Shown piece after piece: positions 1 through 8,439 of a stretch of 64,000 nt of DNA (positions are counted from its first letter, which is position 1; the number at the start of each line of letters is the position of its first letter). Location of the stretch: NCBI GenBank assembly GCA_002748835.1, contig PDTL01000026.1, forward strand, positions 18,281 to 82,280, read 5' to 3'. The notes beneath the pieces were generated by a model. The model was given only the letters and a program-made list of their open reading frames with translations, made no database searches and had not been told where the DNA came from. The DNA comes from Deltaproteobacteria bacterium (lineage in GTDB: Bacteria > Desulfobacterota > Desulfobacteria > Desulfobacterales > GCA-2748835). The position numbers were made by a program, and so were the translations under genes.

Positions 1-336
1 ATGGATGATCAGGCTGTCGTTGTCAAAGGGTTTGAGGATATAGGTGTAGGCTCCCTTTTGCATGGCTTCCACGGCTTTTTCAATGGTGCCGTAGGCGGTC
101 ATGAGGATGACCGGTACGTCCGGAGCCAGTTCCTTCGCTTCCTCGAGCAGGGCAATGCCGTCCATGCCGGGCATTTTCATGTCCGTGAGAATGAGGTCGA
201 TGTCTGCCCGGGAGAGGATGTCCAGGGCGGCCCGTGCATCGTTTGCGGTCAGGGTTTCATACCCTTCTTCTTCAAGTACGGCGCTCAGGATCAGGGGGTA
301 ATTCTTTTCATCGTCAACAATGAGGATGGTGTCCAT
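1..336 (-). CDS. response regulator receiver domain, probably NtrC family (3' part outside window)
   Basis: Reading leftwards from ATG 336, the first 112 residues form a CheY-like receiver domain. They show the acidic pocket IVDDE (residues 6-10), the phospho-acceptor Asp52 in LTDMKMPGMDG, the MTAYG switch and the LKPF lysine. The frame runs off the window at base 1, so the output domain is not visible. The helix sequence around AYGTIEKAVEAMQKGAYTY is typical of sigma54-activating NtrC-family regulators, which is an inference. The start lies 5 bases past the stop of the kinase gene, with an AAGGAT ribosome site overlapping the kinase's last codons, so the two are very likely translated from one message as a cognate pair. 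Confidence 0.85.
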   Translation of the reverse strand, partial: MDTILIVDDEKNYPLILSAVLEEEGYETLTANDARAALDILSRADIDLILTDMKMPGMDGIALLEEAKELAPDVPVILMTAYGTIEKAVEAMQKGAYTYILKPFDNDSLIIH

Positions 337-341
337 GATGG

Positions 342-1799
342 CTATCCTTCGGCGATGGGCAGCTTGACCACCACCCGGGTGCCGCCGATCTGGCGATTCT
401 GGATCTGGATGCTGCCCTGATGGGCATCGATGATGTTCCGGACAATCCCGAGGCCCAGTCCGGTTCCTTTGTCTTTGGTGGTGAAAAACGGATCCCAGAT
501 CTTTTCAACGAGTTCTTCGGGGATGCCGGTTCCCTGGTCTTCAAAACGGATACGGACCGTGTCTGCATCGCAGGTGAGGTAAATCCCCACGGTCCCGCCG
601 TCGGGCATGGCCTGCATGGCATTGAGCAGCAAATTCAGGAAGGCCTGGTAGAGCATATCCGTATCTGCCCATACGGGGGGCAGGGATTTTCGATTGCCGG
701 ATTCGGTGTGTTTCCGGATGGTATAGCCCTGGGTGTCGATGGTTGGGGCCAGAAATTTCAGGTTCTGCTCGATCACGGCGTCCACGTCGCAGTGGGTGCG
801 GTTTGGTACTTGAGGACGGGCATAGTTGAGGAAATCCTGAATGATGGTGTCCAGCCGGGTAGCTTCGGTCACAATGATTTCCGGAATGGTGGATGCCGCA
901 TCCAGCCGTTTCATTTTTTTCTGGAGCAGCTCTGCGGAGCTGCGGATAATCCCCAGGGGGTTGCGGATCTCATGGGAGATGCCGGCTGTCATTTCACCTA
1001 GGGCAGACAGATGTCGCGCTTTTGCCAGCTCTTCTTTCAGCTTGAGGCGTTCCTGGGCGCGGTTTTCAATAATGCGTTCTCCGCGCTTGACTGTATAGCG
1101 GAGCACCAGAAACAGGCCGCCCATGACCAGAATGCAGGTGCCGAGCACCAGCAGCTGGAGCCGGAAAATCTCCCGGTAATCATCAGACACATTTTCAACC
1201 ACCTCCACCACCCCGAGTACAGGTCCTGAAATTTTGGACAGCGGCTGCTCGGCCCGGAGCGGGGCCAGGGTCACGATTCGGCTGTCCGCAGGGACACCGA
1301 ACAGGATTTCCCAGAAATTGCCGGTCTGTACGAGAATGGTGGTCACCTCTCCCTTGACCGCCTTTCGATATCCGGAACCGCCCAGGTCGCGCATGCCGAT
1401 CCGATCACGATCCATGCTGTAGGAGACAATGTTGGACAGGTCGTAGATGGTGACAGACTCTACCTTGAAACTGTGCAGGGTGGATCTGACCACCTTGTCC
1501 ATGCGGGCAAACTGATCCGGTTCCCGCAGACGGATTTTCCCCAGGGTCATGGCCACGGGAATCACGAACTGCATGAAGACCTGATGGTTCAGGTTCTCGA
1601 TGAGCACCCGGGCATAATCTTCCCGGTTTTTGATGAGCATGCTGCGGACCCAGTGCGTGTTGAGTCCGGAAAGAATCAGGGTGCCGATGAACATAACCGT
1701 CAGGCTGGTAAAGGTAAAGTACTTGACAAGCCTGAACGGCTTTAACTTTTCTTCCGTGGCGTTCGGTGAGGGCTGTGACGGAGGTAGGGATGTATTCAT
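342..1799 (-). CDS. membrane-bound sensor histidine kinase
   Basis: A 485-residue sensor kinase. A first membrane segment (roughly residues 28-48) is followed by an extracytoplasmic sensor of about 170 residues and a second membrane segment near [19 protein letters not shown] short linker helix leads to a HisKA domain with the phosphorylated His276 in SHEIRNPLG. The HATPase_c domain shows the N box ([10 protein letters not shown]), G1 (DQGTGIP), the F box (WDPFFTTK) and G2 (GTGLGLG). The frame is open further upstream, to 1982, but that would read through tRNA-Gln, so the start at 1799 (MNTSLPPSQ) is chosen; its ribosome site is weak. The layout resembles AtoS/ZraS-type kinases paired with NtrC-family regulators. 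The signal sensed is unknown. Confidence 0.88.
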   Translation of the reverse strand: MNTSLPPSQPSPNATEEKLKPFRLVKYFTFTSLTVMFIGTLILSGLNTHWVRSMLIKNREDYARVLIENLNHQVFMQFVIPVAMTLGKIRLREPDQFARMDKVVRSTLHSFKVESVTIYDLSNIVSYSMDRDRIGMRDLGGSGYRKAVKGEVTTILVQTGNFWEILFGVPADSRIVTLAPLRAEQPLSKISGPVLGVVEVVENVSDDYREIFRLQLLVLGTCILVMGGLFLVLRYTVKRGERIIENRAQERLKLKEELAKARHLSALGEMTAGISHEIRNPLGIIRSSAELLQKKMKRLDAASTIPEIIVTEATRLDTIIQDFLNYARPQVPNRTHCDVDAVIEQNLKFLAPTIDTQGYTIRKHTESGNRKSLPPVWADTDMLYQAFLNLLLNAMQAMPDGGTVGIYLTCDADTVRIRFEDQGTGIPEELVEKIWDPFFTTKDKGTGLGLGIVRNIIDAHQGSIQIQNRQIGGTRVVVKLPIAEG

Positions 1800-1857
1800 A
1801 AACGATTCAATATCATTTATCAAAACCGTCCATGCCGGAAATGATGCGATGAAAAAA

Positions 1858-1933
1858 TGGCTGGGGCGGAAGGATTCGAACCTTCGAATGCTGGAATCAA
1901 AATCCAGTGTCTTTGCCACTTGACGACGCCCCA
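1858..1933 (-). tRNA. tRNA-Gln (anticodon TTG)
   Basis: A full cloverleaf on the minus strand. The acceptor stem TGGGGCG pairs with CGCCCCA, the discriminator is G, and the 3' CCA is encoded (TGG at 1858-1860). The anticodon loop is TTTTGAT between CTGGA and TCCAG, and the T arm has GGTTCGAATCC. It lies directly upstream of the histidine kinase on the same strand and may share its transcript. Confidence 0.95.
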
Positions 1934-2255
1934 GCAGGATTCCGGGGGATGCCGGAAACTGACGTTTACGGGGGATCATCACCGGACGCGGGCCTGAAGG
2001 TTTACCGCTGCAGGCGGGGAATCCGGTTTATCCGCAGTTAATACAGCCGTTTTTACCATTGACGCTTCCGGTAGTCAATACCCTTGCCTGCGCTTTAAGG
2101 CAAAAAAGACCCTGTGTTCCGGTAAATCGTGGAATCGGGTTGACCGATCCCCTGTTTGGATGTATGGGCGTTCTTTCGTACGCGGTTCCGGAAAGGATTG
2201 CATACGGATAAAGAAAGGGATATTGTATTGATACACTATAAGGAAAGCAGGACAT
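1934..2255. promoter_or_regulatory. intergenic region with candidate der promoter
   Basis: No convincing gene in this 322-base stretch. A plausible sigma70 promoter for der is TTGCAT (2198-2203), a 17-base spacer and TATTGT (2221-2226), about 30 bases before the ATG. An inverted repeat ATTGAC/GTCAAT (2058-2063 and 2074-2079, 10-base spacer) further upstream could be an operator or chance. Long frames on the minus strand here run on into der and are shadows. Confidence 0.35.
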
Positions 2256-3644
2256 ATGAAACCGATCATCGCACTGGTGGGCCGACCCAATGTGGGAAAA
2301 TCGACCCTGTTCAACCGGATTACCCGCCGAAAAGACGCCCTGGTGGACAATTTCCCCGGCGTGACCCGGGATCGGCATTATGGCGATGCCGAGTGGGAAG
2401 GACGGGCATTCACCCTCGTGGACACGGGCGGCTATCTGGGCACGGACGCAGATGCCTTTGCCGGTGAAATCCGGTATCAGGTGGAACAGGCCATGGAAAA
2501 TGCCGATGCCGTGATTCTGGTGCTTGACGGCAAATACGGGATTTCTCCCTTTGACAGCGAATTGATCGATCTGCTCCGGTGCGTGTCTCGGCCGGTCTAC
2601 TATGCGATCAATAAAATCGACGGCATTGAACAGGAAGAGCTGCTGGCCGATTTCTATGCCCTGGGCCTTGATACCCTGTTCCCGGTTTCCGGAGAACACG
2701 GTTATGGGGTGCCGGATCTTCTGGACAGCCTGATGCACATGCTGCCGGAACCGGATGATACGGCAGCCGACGATGCCGCGATCAAGGTGGCGGTGGTCGG
2801 TCGGCCGAACGTGGGAAAATCCTCTCTGATCAACCGGATCCTCGGCGAAGACCGGATGGTGGTGAGCGATGTGTCCGGCACCACCCGGGATGCCATTGAC
2901 AGTGAATACCGGGTGGGGGACCGGACCTATACCCTGATCGATACGGCCGGTATCCGGCGAAAGGGGCGGGTGAACCGGAAAATTGAAAAGTTTTCCATCT
3001 TAAAAGCCCTCAGAGGCCTGGAACGCTGTGATGTCGCGCTCATTCTGATCGATGCCGTAGAAGGGGTGACAGATCAGGATGTCACCATTGCCGGCTATGC
3101 CTATGATCGTGGGTGTGGATGCATTTTCATTCTGAATAAATGGGATGCCATTGAAAAGGATGATAAGACGATGAAACGGTTTGTGGAGCGGCTTCGGCTG
3201 GAATCGAAATTTCTGAGTTTTGCGCCGGTGCTCTCCATCTCCGCCCTGACCGGCCAGCGCGTGAACCGGATTTTCCCTCAGGTGGATGCGGTTTTTCGTC
3301 AGTATGCCACCCGCATCGGAACCGGCGCGTTGAACCGGATTATGGAACAGGCCATGGAACGAACCCCGCCGTCTCTTCACAAGGGAAAACGCCTGAAATT
3401 TTATTATTCCGCTCAGGTGAGCGAAAAACCGCCCACCGTGGTCAGCTTTGTCAATTATCCGGAAGCCGTCCATTTTTCTTACAAGCGCTTTCTGATCAAC
3501 CAGATCCGGGAGCATACAGGGCTGGAGTTGACGCCCATCCGGCTGTTGTTTCGTCAGCGGACCGGACGCATCGACTTTGCTGAAAAGAAACCGAAGCCCC
3601 CGCTGAAAACCAAACGGGGACTGAACCGGAAACGGAAGCGGTAA
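2256..3644 (+). CDS. der: ribosome-assembly GTPase Der (EngA)
   Basis: An essential GTPase that matures the 50S subunit. It shows the family's unique tandem GTPase domains. The first P-loop GRPNVGKST is at residues 9-17, with DTGG as G3 and NKID as G4. The second GRPNVGKS is at about 182-189, followed by DTAG and NKWD. A C-terminal KH-like domain follows (about 350-440), ending in a basic tail. The length of 462 residues is normal. ATG 2256 follows an AGGAAAGCAGG ribosome site. The rarA start lies 2 bases after its stop, so the two genes form an operon. Confidence 0.97.
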   Translation: MKPIIALVGRPNVGKSTLFNRITRRKDALVDNFPGVTRDRHYGDAEWEGRAFTLVDTGGYLGTDADAFAGEIRYQVEQAMENADAVILVLDGKYGISPFDSELIDLLRCVSRPVYYAINKIDGIEQEELLADFYALGLDTLFPVSGEHGYGVPDLLDSLMHMLPEPDDTAADDAAIKVAVVGRPNVGKSSLINRILGEDRMVVSDVSGTTRDAIDSEYRVGDRTYTLIDTAGIRRKGRVNRKIEKFSILKALRGLERCDVALILIDAVEGVTDQDVTIAGYAYDRGCGCIFILNKWDAIEKDDKTMKRFVERLRLESKFLSFAPVLSISALTGQRVNRIFPQVDAVFRQYATRIGTGALNRIMEQAMERTPPSLHKGKRLKFYYSAQVSEKPPTVVSFVNYPEAVHFSYKRFLINQIREHTGLELTPIRLLFRQRTGRIDFAEKKPKPPLKTKRGLNRKRKR

Positions 3645-3646
3645 CC

Positions 3647-5011
3647 GTGGACCTGTTTTCCTATGCGGAGCATGACACGGATCCTAGGCGTTCGCCGCTG
3701 GCAGACCGCCTGCGTCCCGAGTCCCTTGCGGATTACGAGGGCCAGGACACTGCCGTGGGGGATGGCTCCCTGATCCGGAATGCGATTGAGGCGGATCATC
3801 CGTTTTCCATGATCCTCTGGGGGCCGCCGGGGTGCGGGAAAACCACCCTGGCCAAGATCATGGCAAAAGAGACCGCCTCGCATTTTGTAGAAATATCTGC
3901 GGTCTTATCCGGGGTCGGGGATATCCGGAATGTGATTGATGCCGCCCGCAAGCAGCGCCGGCTGCATCAGAGGCAAACCCTTTTGTTTGTCGATGAAATT
4001 CACCGGTTCAACAAGGCCCAGCAGGACGCGTTTCTGCACCATGTGGAGAGCGGGCTGATCACGCTCATCGGTGCTACCACGGAGAATCCCTCCTTTGAAG
4101 TCATTCCAGCCCTCTTATCCCGGTGCCGCGTCATTCAGCTGGTGGCGCCGGACGCAGCCGCCATGAACCGGATTCTGGACAGAGCGCTCGCCGATGAGCA
4201 CAAGGGGCTGGGGGCACTCCGGCTGTCTGTTTCAACTGAGGCCCGGATGCATCTGATCCATCAGGCGGACGGGGATGTGCGCATGCTGCTCAACAACCTC
4301 GAGGCAGCCGCGTTCATGGCACTGAAAAAACGGCCGCCTGGTGCGGATGGAGCGCGGGAGATCGCCCTTGATCTGGTCGAACAGACGCTTCAGAAAAAAG
4401 CACTGCATTACGACAAAAGCGGTGAAGAACACTATAATCTGATTTCCGCGTTTCACAAAAGCCTGCGCGGCAGTGATCCGGACGGTGCCCTCTACTGGAT
4501 GGAGCGGATGCTTGCCGGCGGTGAAGACCCGCTTTACATTGCCCGCCGCATGGTGCGGTTCGCATCCGAAGATGTGGGCAATGCCGATCCGCACGCCCTG
4601 ACCATGGCCCTGAATGCCGTGGAAGCGTTTCGTCTCCTTGGCCATCCAGAGGGTGAACTGGCCCTTTCTCAGGCCGTCGTCTATCTGGCCACCGCGCCCA
4701 AGAGCAATGCCGTGTATGCGGCCACTCAATCGGTACGGCAGTTTGTTGCATCCACAGGCTACCTGCCAGTCCCCCTGCATATCCGGAACGCGCCCACGGG
4801 CCTGATGCAGGACATGGGATACGGCGAGGGGTACCGGTATGCCCATGATTATGAAGGCGGGTACGCGCCCCAGGATTATCTGCCTGACGGTCATGAAACA
4901 AAACGGTTTTATTTTCCGGTGGACCGGGGCTACGAGCAGGCCATTGGCAGGCGGCTCAGCCAGTGGCTGGAATGTCGCAGGCGGTCAAGAAAAGCGGCAG
5001 GGCGGTCGTGA
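3647..5011 (+). CDS. rarA: replication-associated recombination protein RarA (MgsA) AAA+ ATPase
   Basis: A clamp-loader-like AAA+ ATPase acting at stalled replication forks. Walker [10 protein letters not shown] (residues 59-67), Walker B FVDEIHR (114-120), sensor 1 GATTENPS and the RarA C-terminal tetramerisation region (around [18 protein letters not shown] and the YGYRYAH-like segment) are all visible. It starts at GTG 3647, right behind the der stop. Its last nine codons, from 4984, lie inside the DNA repeat that recurs at 6067 and 8440. The true end of the gene therefore appears to have been copied along with the LRR array. The protein itself looks full length (454 residues). Confidence 0.95.
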   Translation: MDLFSYAEHDTDPRRSPLADRLRPESLADYEGQDTAVGDGSLIRNAIEADHPFSMILWGPPGCGKTTLAKIMAKETASHFVEISAVLSGVGDIRNVIDAARKQRRLHQRQTLLFVDEIHRFNKAQQDAFLHHVESGLITLIGATTENPSFEVIPALLSRCRVIQLVAPDAAAMNRILDRALADEHKGLGALRLSVSTEARMHLIHQADGDVRMLLNNLEAAAFMALKKRPPGADGAREIALDLVEQTLQKKALHYDKSGEEHYNLISAFHKSLRGSDPDGALYWMERMLAGGEDPLYIARRMVRFASEDVGNADPHALTMALNAVEAFRLLGHPEGELALSQAVVYLATAPKSNAVYAATQSVRQFVASTGYLPVPLHIRNAPTGLMQDMGYGEGYRYAHDYEGGYAPQDYLPDGHETKRFYFPVDRGYEQAIGRRLSQWLECRRRSRKAAGRS

Positions 5012-5226
5012 CCCGTAAACAGCAGGCAGATGCGCGTCATGACATCAGTCAGGAGCGGCTGATGCGGGTTTAGGGATTTCTGTGCCGGCACGGGTGGGCC
5101 TGCGCCTTGAGATGGCAGGCGAAGGCAGGCGTCAGGGACGTGCCGATGCCAGTCGGGATATGATTGCCGACTGCCGGGGGAATGCTGCCGGTATCATGAT
5201 CCGAGTCTTTTGCGGATTGAAGTGAA

Positions 5227-5255
5227 TTGACAACCCAGCCCAAGGGGGCTATTGA
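5227..5255 (+). promoter_or_regulatory. LRR gene 1 promoter candidate with internal palindrome
   Basis: A consensus -35 TTGACA (5227-5232), a 17-base spacer and a weak -10 TATTGA (5250-5255). TATAAA/TATATA-like hexamers follow closely and could serve instead. Inside the spacer the inverted repeat AGCCC/GGGCT (5237-5241 and 5246-5250) sits where an operator would. The same arrangement recurs before LRR genes 2 and 3. Confidence 0.5.
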
Positions 5256-5283
5256 TAAATATATATCGTTAAAAGAACTTTCT

Positions 5284-5321
5284 GGGGAGCATAACGCTGA
5301 CAGACATACGCTCCCCTTTTT
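5284..5321 (+). terminator. terminator-like hairpin in the LRR gene 1 leader
   Basis: A perfect 7-bp stem GGGGAGC (5284-5290)/GCTCCCC (5310-5316) followed by TTTTT. It looks like a factor-independent terminator, yet it stands between the promoter and the ribosome site of the gene. It could be an attenuator, or the end of a short leader RNA of roughly 50-70 bases. Confidence 0.5.
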
Positions 5322-5348
5322 CTGGTAACGCTTCTTATGGAGGCTGAT

Positions 5349-6011
5349 ATGTTTCGCTTAAATGTTTGTGATTGGTATGGTGTTGACTGTAACAGCGACA
5401 GAACTGCTGTTACACGTCTTGACCTTAATCATAACAGCCTCACAGGTCCAATTCCTGAGTCTATTGGAAAATTAAAAAATCTAGGATATCTTAACCTTGA
5501 GAGTAACAGCCTCACAGGTCCAATCCCTGAGTCTATTGGAAACTTAACAAACCTAAGCGGTCTTGACCTTGAGAGTAACGGCCTCACAGGTCCAATCCCT
5601 GAGTCTATTGGAAACTTAACAGGTCTAATAGGCCTTTACCTTTTGAATAACAGCCTCACAGGTCCAATTCCTGAGTCGATTGGAAAATTAACAAACCTAA
5701 TATATCTTCACCTTGACAGTAACAGCCTCACAGGTCCAATTCCTAATTCTATTGGGAATTTAACAAAATTAAGAATATTCGATCTTGATTCGAACAACCT
5801 ATCAGGAGTCATTCCCACCACCATCACATCGTTGACCTATTTATTAAGTGGAGAATTACGTCTATATGAGAATTGCAATTTAACTACCCCGAATCAAAAC
5901 GTGATAGACTTTATAGACAGTAAAAGCGACGGCGGTTATCAGAAAATTCTAGACACAAATGGACATTGCGGCGTCACCCTCAGTCCTATCTATCATTTGT
6001 TACTCAATTAA
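5349..6011 (+). CDS. plant-type leucine-rich-repeat protein, copy 1 (N-terminally deleted)
   Basis: 220 residues. GGAGG at 5339-5343 selects the second ATG (5349) rather than 5337. After MFRL the protein goes straight to the capping motif CDWYGVDC. About six LRRs follow with the plant-specific consensus LxLxxNSLTGPIPESIGxL, then a conserved tail with two Cys (ENCNLT, NGHC). Compared with copies 2 and 3 it lacks both the signal peptide and the segment before the Cys cap, so it should stay in the cytoplasm or be non-functional. The repeats are 72 bases long and nearly identical to each other. Base composition is clearly A+T-richer than the flanking genes, which suggests acquired DNA. The ligand is unknown. 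Confidence 0.75.
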   Translation: MFRLNVCDWYGVDCNSDRTAVTRLDLNHNSLTGPIPESIGKLKNLGYLNLESNSLTGPIPESIGNLTNLSGLDLESNGLTGPIPESIGNLTGLIGLYLLNNSLTGPIPESIGKLTNLIYLHLDSNSLTGPIPNSIGNLTKLRIFDLDSNNLSGVIPTTITSLTYLLSGELRLYENCNLTTPNQNVIDFIDSKSDGGYQKILDTNGHCGVTLSPIYHLLLN

Positions 6012-6025
6012 AATATGGGAAGAAA

Positions 6026-6055
6026 AAAGCCGGCAGACACGCGTCTCCCGGCTTT
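6026..6055. terminator. bidirectional terminator hairpin after LRR gene 1
   Basis: Stem AAAGCCGG (6026-6033)/CCGGCTTT (6048-6055), extended inside by AGAC/GTCT. The upstream run of A makes a run of T on the opposite strand, so it should work at least as well leftwards as rightwards. The same element follows LRR genes 2 and 3. Confidence 0.7.
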
Positions 6056-6331
6056 CAGCATTAGGGGTCAAGAAAAGGGGCAGGGCGGTCGTGACCCGTA
6101 AACAGCAGGCAGATGCGCGTCATGGCATCACTCAGGAGCGGCTGATGCGGGTTCAGGGATTTCTGTGCCGGCACCCGCTCACCGATGGAGATCCGCTGAA
6201 TGGACGGGTGACGGAACGGGTGGGCCTGCGCCTTGAGATGGCAGGCGAAGGCAGGCGTCAGGGACGTGCCGATGCCTGCCGGGGGAATGCTGCCGGTATC
6301 ATGATCCGAGTCCTTTGCGGATTGAAATGAA

Positions 6332-6360
6332 TTGACAACCCAGCCCAAGGGGGCTATTTA
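6332..6360 (+). promoter_or_regulatory. LRR gene 2 promoter candidate
   Basis: TTGACA (6332-6337), a 17-base spacer and TATTTA (6355-6360), with TTATAA just behind. The AGCCC/GGGCT inverted repeat is kept inside the spacer, as in copy A. Confidence 0.5.
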
Positions 6361-6388
6361 TAACTGAATATCGTTAAAAGAACTTTCT

Positions 6389-6426
6389 GGGGAGCATAAC
6401 GCTGACAGACATACGCTCCCCTTTTT
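6389..6426 (+). terminator. terminator-like hairpin in the LRR gene 2 leader
   Basis: GGGGAGC (6389-6395)/GCTCCCC (6415-6421) followed by TTTTT, identical to the element before LRR gene 1 and again upstream of the ribosome site. Confidence 0.5.
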
Positions 6427-6453
6427 CTGGTAACGCTTCTTATGGAGGCTGAT

Positions 6454-7194
6454 ATGTTTCGCTTAACGGCACTTGTCGATCTCTACAATGCGACCCATGG
6501 TGTTCAGTGGGAGAGTCAAGACAATTGGAAAGTGCCAGGCACGCATGTTTGTGATTGGTATGGTGTTACCTGTAACAGCGACAGCACTGCTGTTATAGCC
6601 CTGGAGCTTCCTGAAAACAATCTCACAGGTGACATGCCTGAGTCTATTGGAAACTTAACAAATCTAACAGGTCTTGACCTTCAAGATAACAGCCTCACAG
6701 GTCCAATTCCTGAGTCTATTGGAAACTTAACAAATCTAACAGAGCTTTCCCTTTGGATTAACAGCCTCACAGGCCCAATTCCTGAGTCTATTGGAGACTT
6801 AACAAATCTAACATCTCTTGACCTTGGCTGGAACAGCCTTACAGGTCCAATTCCTGAGTCTGTTGGAAAATTAACAAATCTAACATATCTTTACCTTGAT
6901 AGGAACAGCCTCACAGGTCCAATTCCTGAGCCTATTGGGAATTTAACAAAATTAGATGGACTCTATCTTGATTCGAACAACCTATCAGGAGTCATTCCCA
7001 CCACCATCACATCGTTGACCTATTTAGTAAGTGGAGAATTAACTCTATATGAGAATTGTAATTTAACTGCCCCGAATCAAAACGTGATAGACTTTATAAA
7101 CAGTAAAGGCAACGGCGGTTATCAGAAAATTCTAGACACAAATGGACATTGCGGCGTCACCCTCAGTCCTATCTATCATTTGTTACTCAATTAA
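6454..7194 (+). CDS. plant-type leucine-rich-repeat protein, copy 2 (signal peptide deleted)
   Basis: 246 residues. The start at 6454 is set by GGAGG six bases upstream. MFRLT is fused directly to ALVDLYNATHG; the signal peptide seen in copy 3 is missing. It keeps the complete LRR N-terminal cap (ALVDLYNATHGVQWESQDNW, then CDWYGVTC), which bacterial plant-type LRR proteins share with plant receptors. About six LRRs follow, with NSLTGPIPESIGNLTNL repeats and the two-Cys tail ending LSPIYHLLLN. It is the most complete folded domain of the three, but it has no visible export signal. A role in adhesion or ligand binding would be a guess. Confidence 0.75.
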   Translation: MFRLTALVDLYNATHGVQWESQDNWKVPGTHVCDWYGVTCNSDSTAVIALELPENNLTGDMPESIGNLTNLTGLDLQDNSLTGPIPESIGNLTNLTELSLWINSLTGPIPESIGDLTNLTSLDLGWNSLTGPIPESVGKLTNLTYLYLDRNSLTGPIPEPIGNLTKLDGLYLDSNNLSGVIPTTITSLTYLVSGELTLYENCNLTAPNQNVIDFINSKGNGGYQKILDTNGHCGVTLSPIYHLLLN

Positions 7195-7289
7195 CATGGC
7201 GACGCAGTGATCGCTTCGATTGTTGAGTCTCGTGTGCGGATTTCAACCGCATCGCATGAATGATTCCAGTTTGCGCGTATGGGAAGAAA

Positions 7290-7319
7290 AAAGCCGGCAG
7301 ACAAGCGTCTCCCGGCTTT
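7290..7319. terminator. bidirectional terminator hairpin after LRR gene 2
   Basis: AAAGCCGG (7290-7297)/CCGGCTTT (7312-7319), the same element as at 6026. Upstream, 7195-7280 matches the sequence behind LRR gene 3 and includes the small inverted repeat TGCGG/CCGCA. Confidence 0.7.
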
Positions 7320-7336
7320 CAGCATTTAGAGATAAG

Positions 7337-7380
7337 GGAGATAAGGGGACAGTCAAATGGAGATAAGGGGACAGTCAAAT
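7337..7380. repeat. 22-base tandem direct repeat (GGGGACAG type)
   Basis: GGAGATAAGGGGACAGTC plus AAAT occurs twice head to tail (7337-7358 and 7359-7380), with a truncated third copy before it (7329-7338). This segment replaces the R repeat expected between LRR units 2 and 3. GGGGACAG motifs are familiar next to REP-associated Y1 transposases in this group, so it may be a mobile-element scar. No transposase is visible. Confidence 0.6.
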
Positions 7381-7457
7381 AATACATTATTTCTTGTTGA
7401 AAATCGTGAACCTTTGATTTCCAAATGTGGCTACCCTGGCACACAAACACAAATGAA

Positions 7458-7486
7458 TTGACAACCCAGCCCAATGGGGCTATTTA
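7458..7486 (+). promoter_or_regulatory. LRR gene 3 promoter candidate
   Basis: TTGACA (7458-7463), a 17-base spacer and TATTTA (7481-7486), followed by a short ATGCATATAA duplication not seen in the other copies. The spacer palindrome is slightly weakened (CAATGGGGCT). Confidence 0.45.
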
Positions 7487-7535
7487 TAAATGCATATAAA
7501 TGCATATAAATGTATATCGTTAAAAGGACTTTCTG

Positions 7536-7571
7536 GGGAGCATAACGCTGACAGACCTATGATCCCTTTTT
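7536..7571 (+). terminator. altered leader hairpin before LRR gene 3
   Basis: The right arm has diverged from the other copies, but pairing is kept in another register: GGGAgCAT (7536-7543) with ATGaTCCC (7559-7566) and one mismatch, followed by TTTTT. Confidence 0.4.
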
Positions 7572-7597
7572 CTGGTAACGCTTTCATGGAGGCTGAT

Positions 7598-8303
7598 ATG
7601 TTTCGCTTGACTGTGTTGGTTTCAGGTTTACTGTTTGCATTGTGTGGTAATGCGTTTGGCGATTTAGCGACTGACAGAGCGGCGCTTGTCGATCTCTACG
7701 ATGCGACCCATGGTGATCAGTGATCTCACAAGCTCAATTCCTAATTCTATTGGAAACTTAACAAATCTAACAATTCTTTTTCTTTACTATAATAACCTCA
7801 CAGGTCCAATCCCTGAGTCTATTGGAGATTTAACAAATCTAACAGATCTTAGGCTTTACGGTAACAGCCTCACAGGACCAATTCCTGAGTCTATTGGAAA
7901 CTTAACAAATCTAACCGATCTTTTCCTTTGGAAAAACAGCCTCACAGGTCCAATCCCTGCGTCTATTGGAAACTTAACAAATCTAAAATGGCTTTGGCTT
8001 AATCGTAACAGCCTCACAGGACCAATTCCTGAGTCTATTGGGAATTTAACAAAATTAAAAAGCTTCCATCTTTATACGAACAGCCTATCAGGCGTCATTC
8101 CCACCACCATCACAGCGTTGACCGATTTAAATAGTGGAAGCTTAGGTCTATATGAGAATTGCAATTTAACTACCTCGAATCAAAGCGCGATAGCCTTTAT
8201 CAATAGTAAAGCCACCGGCGGTTATCAAAAAATTCTAGACACAAATGGACATTGCGTCGTCACCGTCACCCTCAGTCCTATTTATCATTTGTTACTCAAT
8301 TAA
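7598..8303 (+). pseudogene. plant-type leucine-rich-repeat gene, copy 3 (frameshifted)
   Basis: ATG 7598, six bases after GGAGG, begins a good signal peptide (MFRLTVLVSGLLFALCGNAF, then GDLATDRAALVDLYDATHG). The frame stops at 7721-7723, just after DATHGDQ. The LRR part continues in another frame (from about 7716) as five LRRs and the usual tail to TAA 8303. Against copy 2, the segment from WESQDNW to the first LRR has been deleted and the frame lost at the junction CAGTG/ATCTCACA. It is the only copy that keeps the export signal. A separate internal start at 7686 or 7716 is possible but has no ribosome site. Confidence 0.75.
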
Positions 8304-8398
8304 AAGGACGACGCAGTGATCGCTTTGATTGTTGATTTTCGTGTGCGGATTTCAACCGCATCTCATGAATGATTCCAGTTTGCGCGTATGGAAAGCAA

Positions 8399-8428
8399 AA
8401 AGCCGGCAGACAAGCGTCTCCCGGCTTT
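8399..8428. terminator. bidirectional terminator between LRR gene 3 and the protease
   Basis: AAAGCCGG (8399-8406)/CCGGCTTT (8421-8428). Read leftwards it is followed by TTTTT-G, so it can terminate the convergent protease gene as well as the LRR array. Confidence 0.7.
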
Positions 8429-8439
8429 CAGCATTAGGG

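Larger units (their letters stand above)
4984..5360 (+). repeat. array repeat R, copy A (starts inside rarA)
   Basis: Nearly identical to 6067-6465. It begins with GTCAAGAAAA inside the last codons of rarA and runs through the leader to the first codons of LRR gene 1. Compared with copy B it lacks about 43 bases after GTGCCGGCAC and carries a short extra segment near 5155-5175. A GTG at 5008, overlapping the rarA TGA, opens a small frame ([11 protein letters not shown]...) that stops at TAG 5071-5073; in copy B the same frame stays open for 79 codons. The region is a hybrid of a rarA tail and a possible relic of a coupled downstream gene. Confidence 0.8.
6067..6465 (+). repeat. array repeat R, copy B
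   Basis: The longest copy of the repeat that starts in the rarA tail. It runs from GTCAAGAAAA (6067) through the leader to the first codons of LRR gene 2. A GTG at 6091 opens a 79-codon, Arg-rich frame to TGA 6328-6330 ([20 protein letters not shown]...). In copy A the same frame is broken by a stop and a deletion. I do not recognise its product. It may be the relic of a gene once coupled to rarA, or chance. Confidence 0.75.

Noticed and set aside
1800..1982. Longer N-terminus for the histidine kinase
   Set aside because: The upstream codons would be the tRNA-Gln gene itself.
2028..2738. 236-codon minus-strand frame before and inside der
   Set aside because: Most of it is antisense to der. 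The part in the gap has no motif or ribosome site.
5410..8110. Regular 72-base direct repeats that might be taken for a CRISPR or satellite array
   Set aside because: The repeats are in frame, encode LRR units, and have no unique spacers or cas genes nearby.
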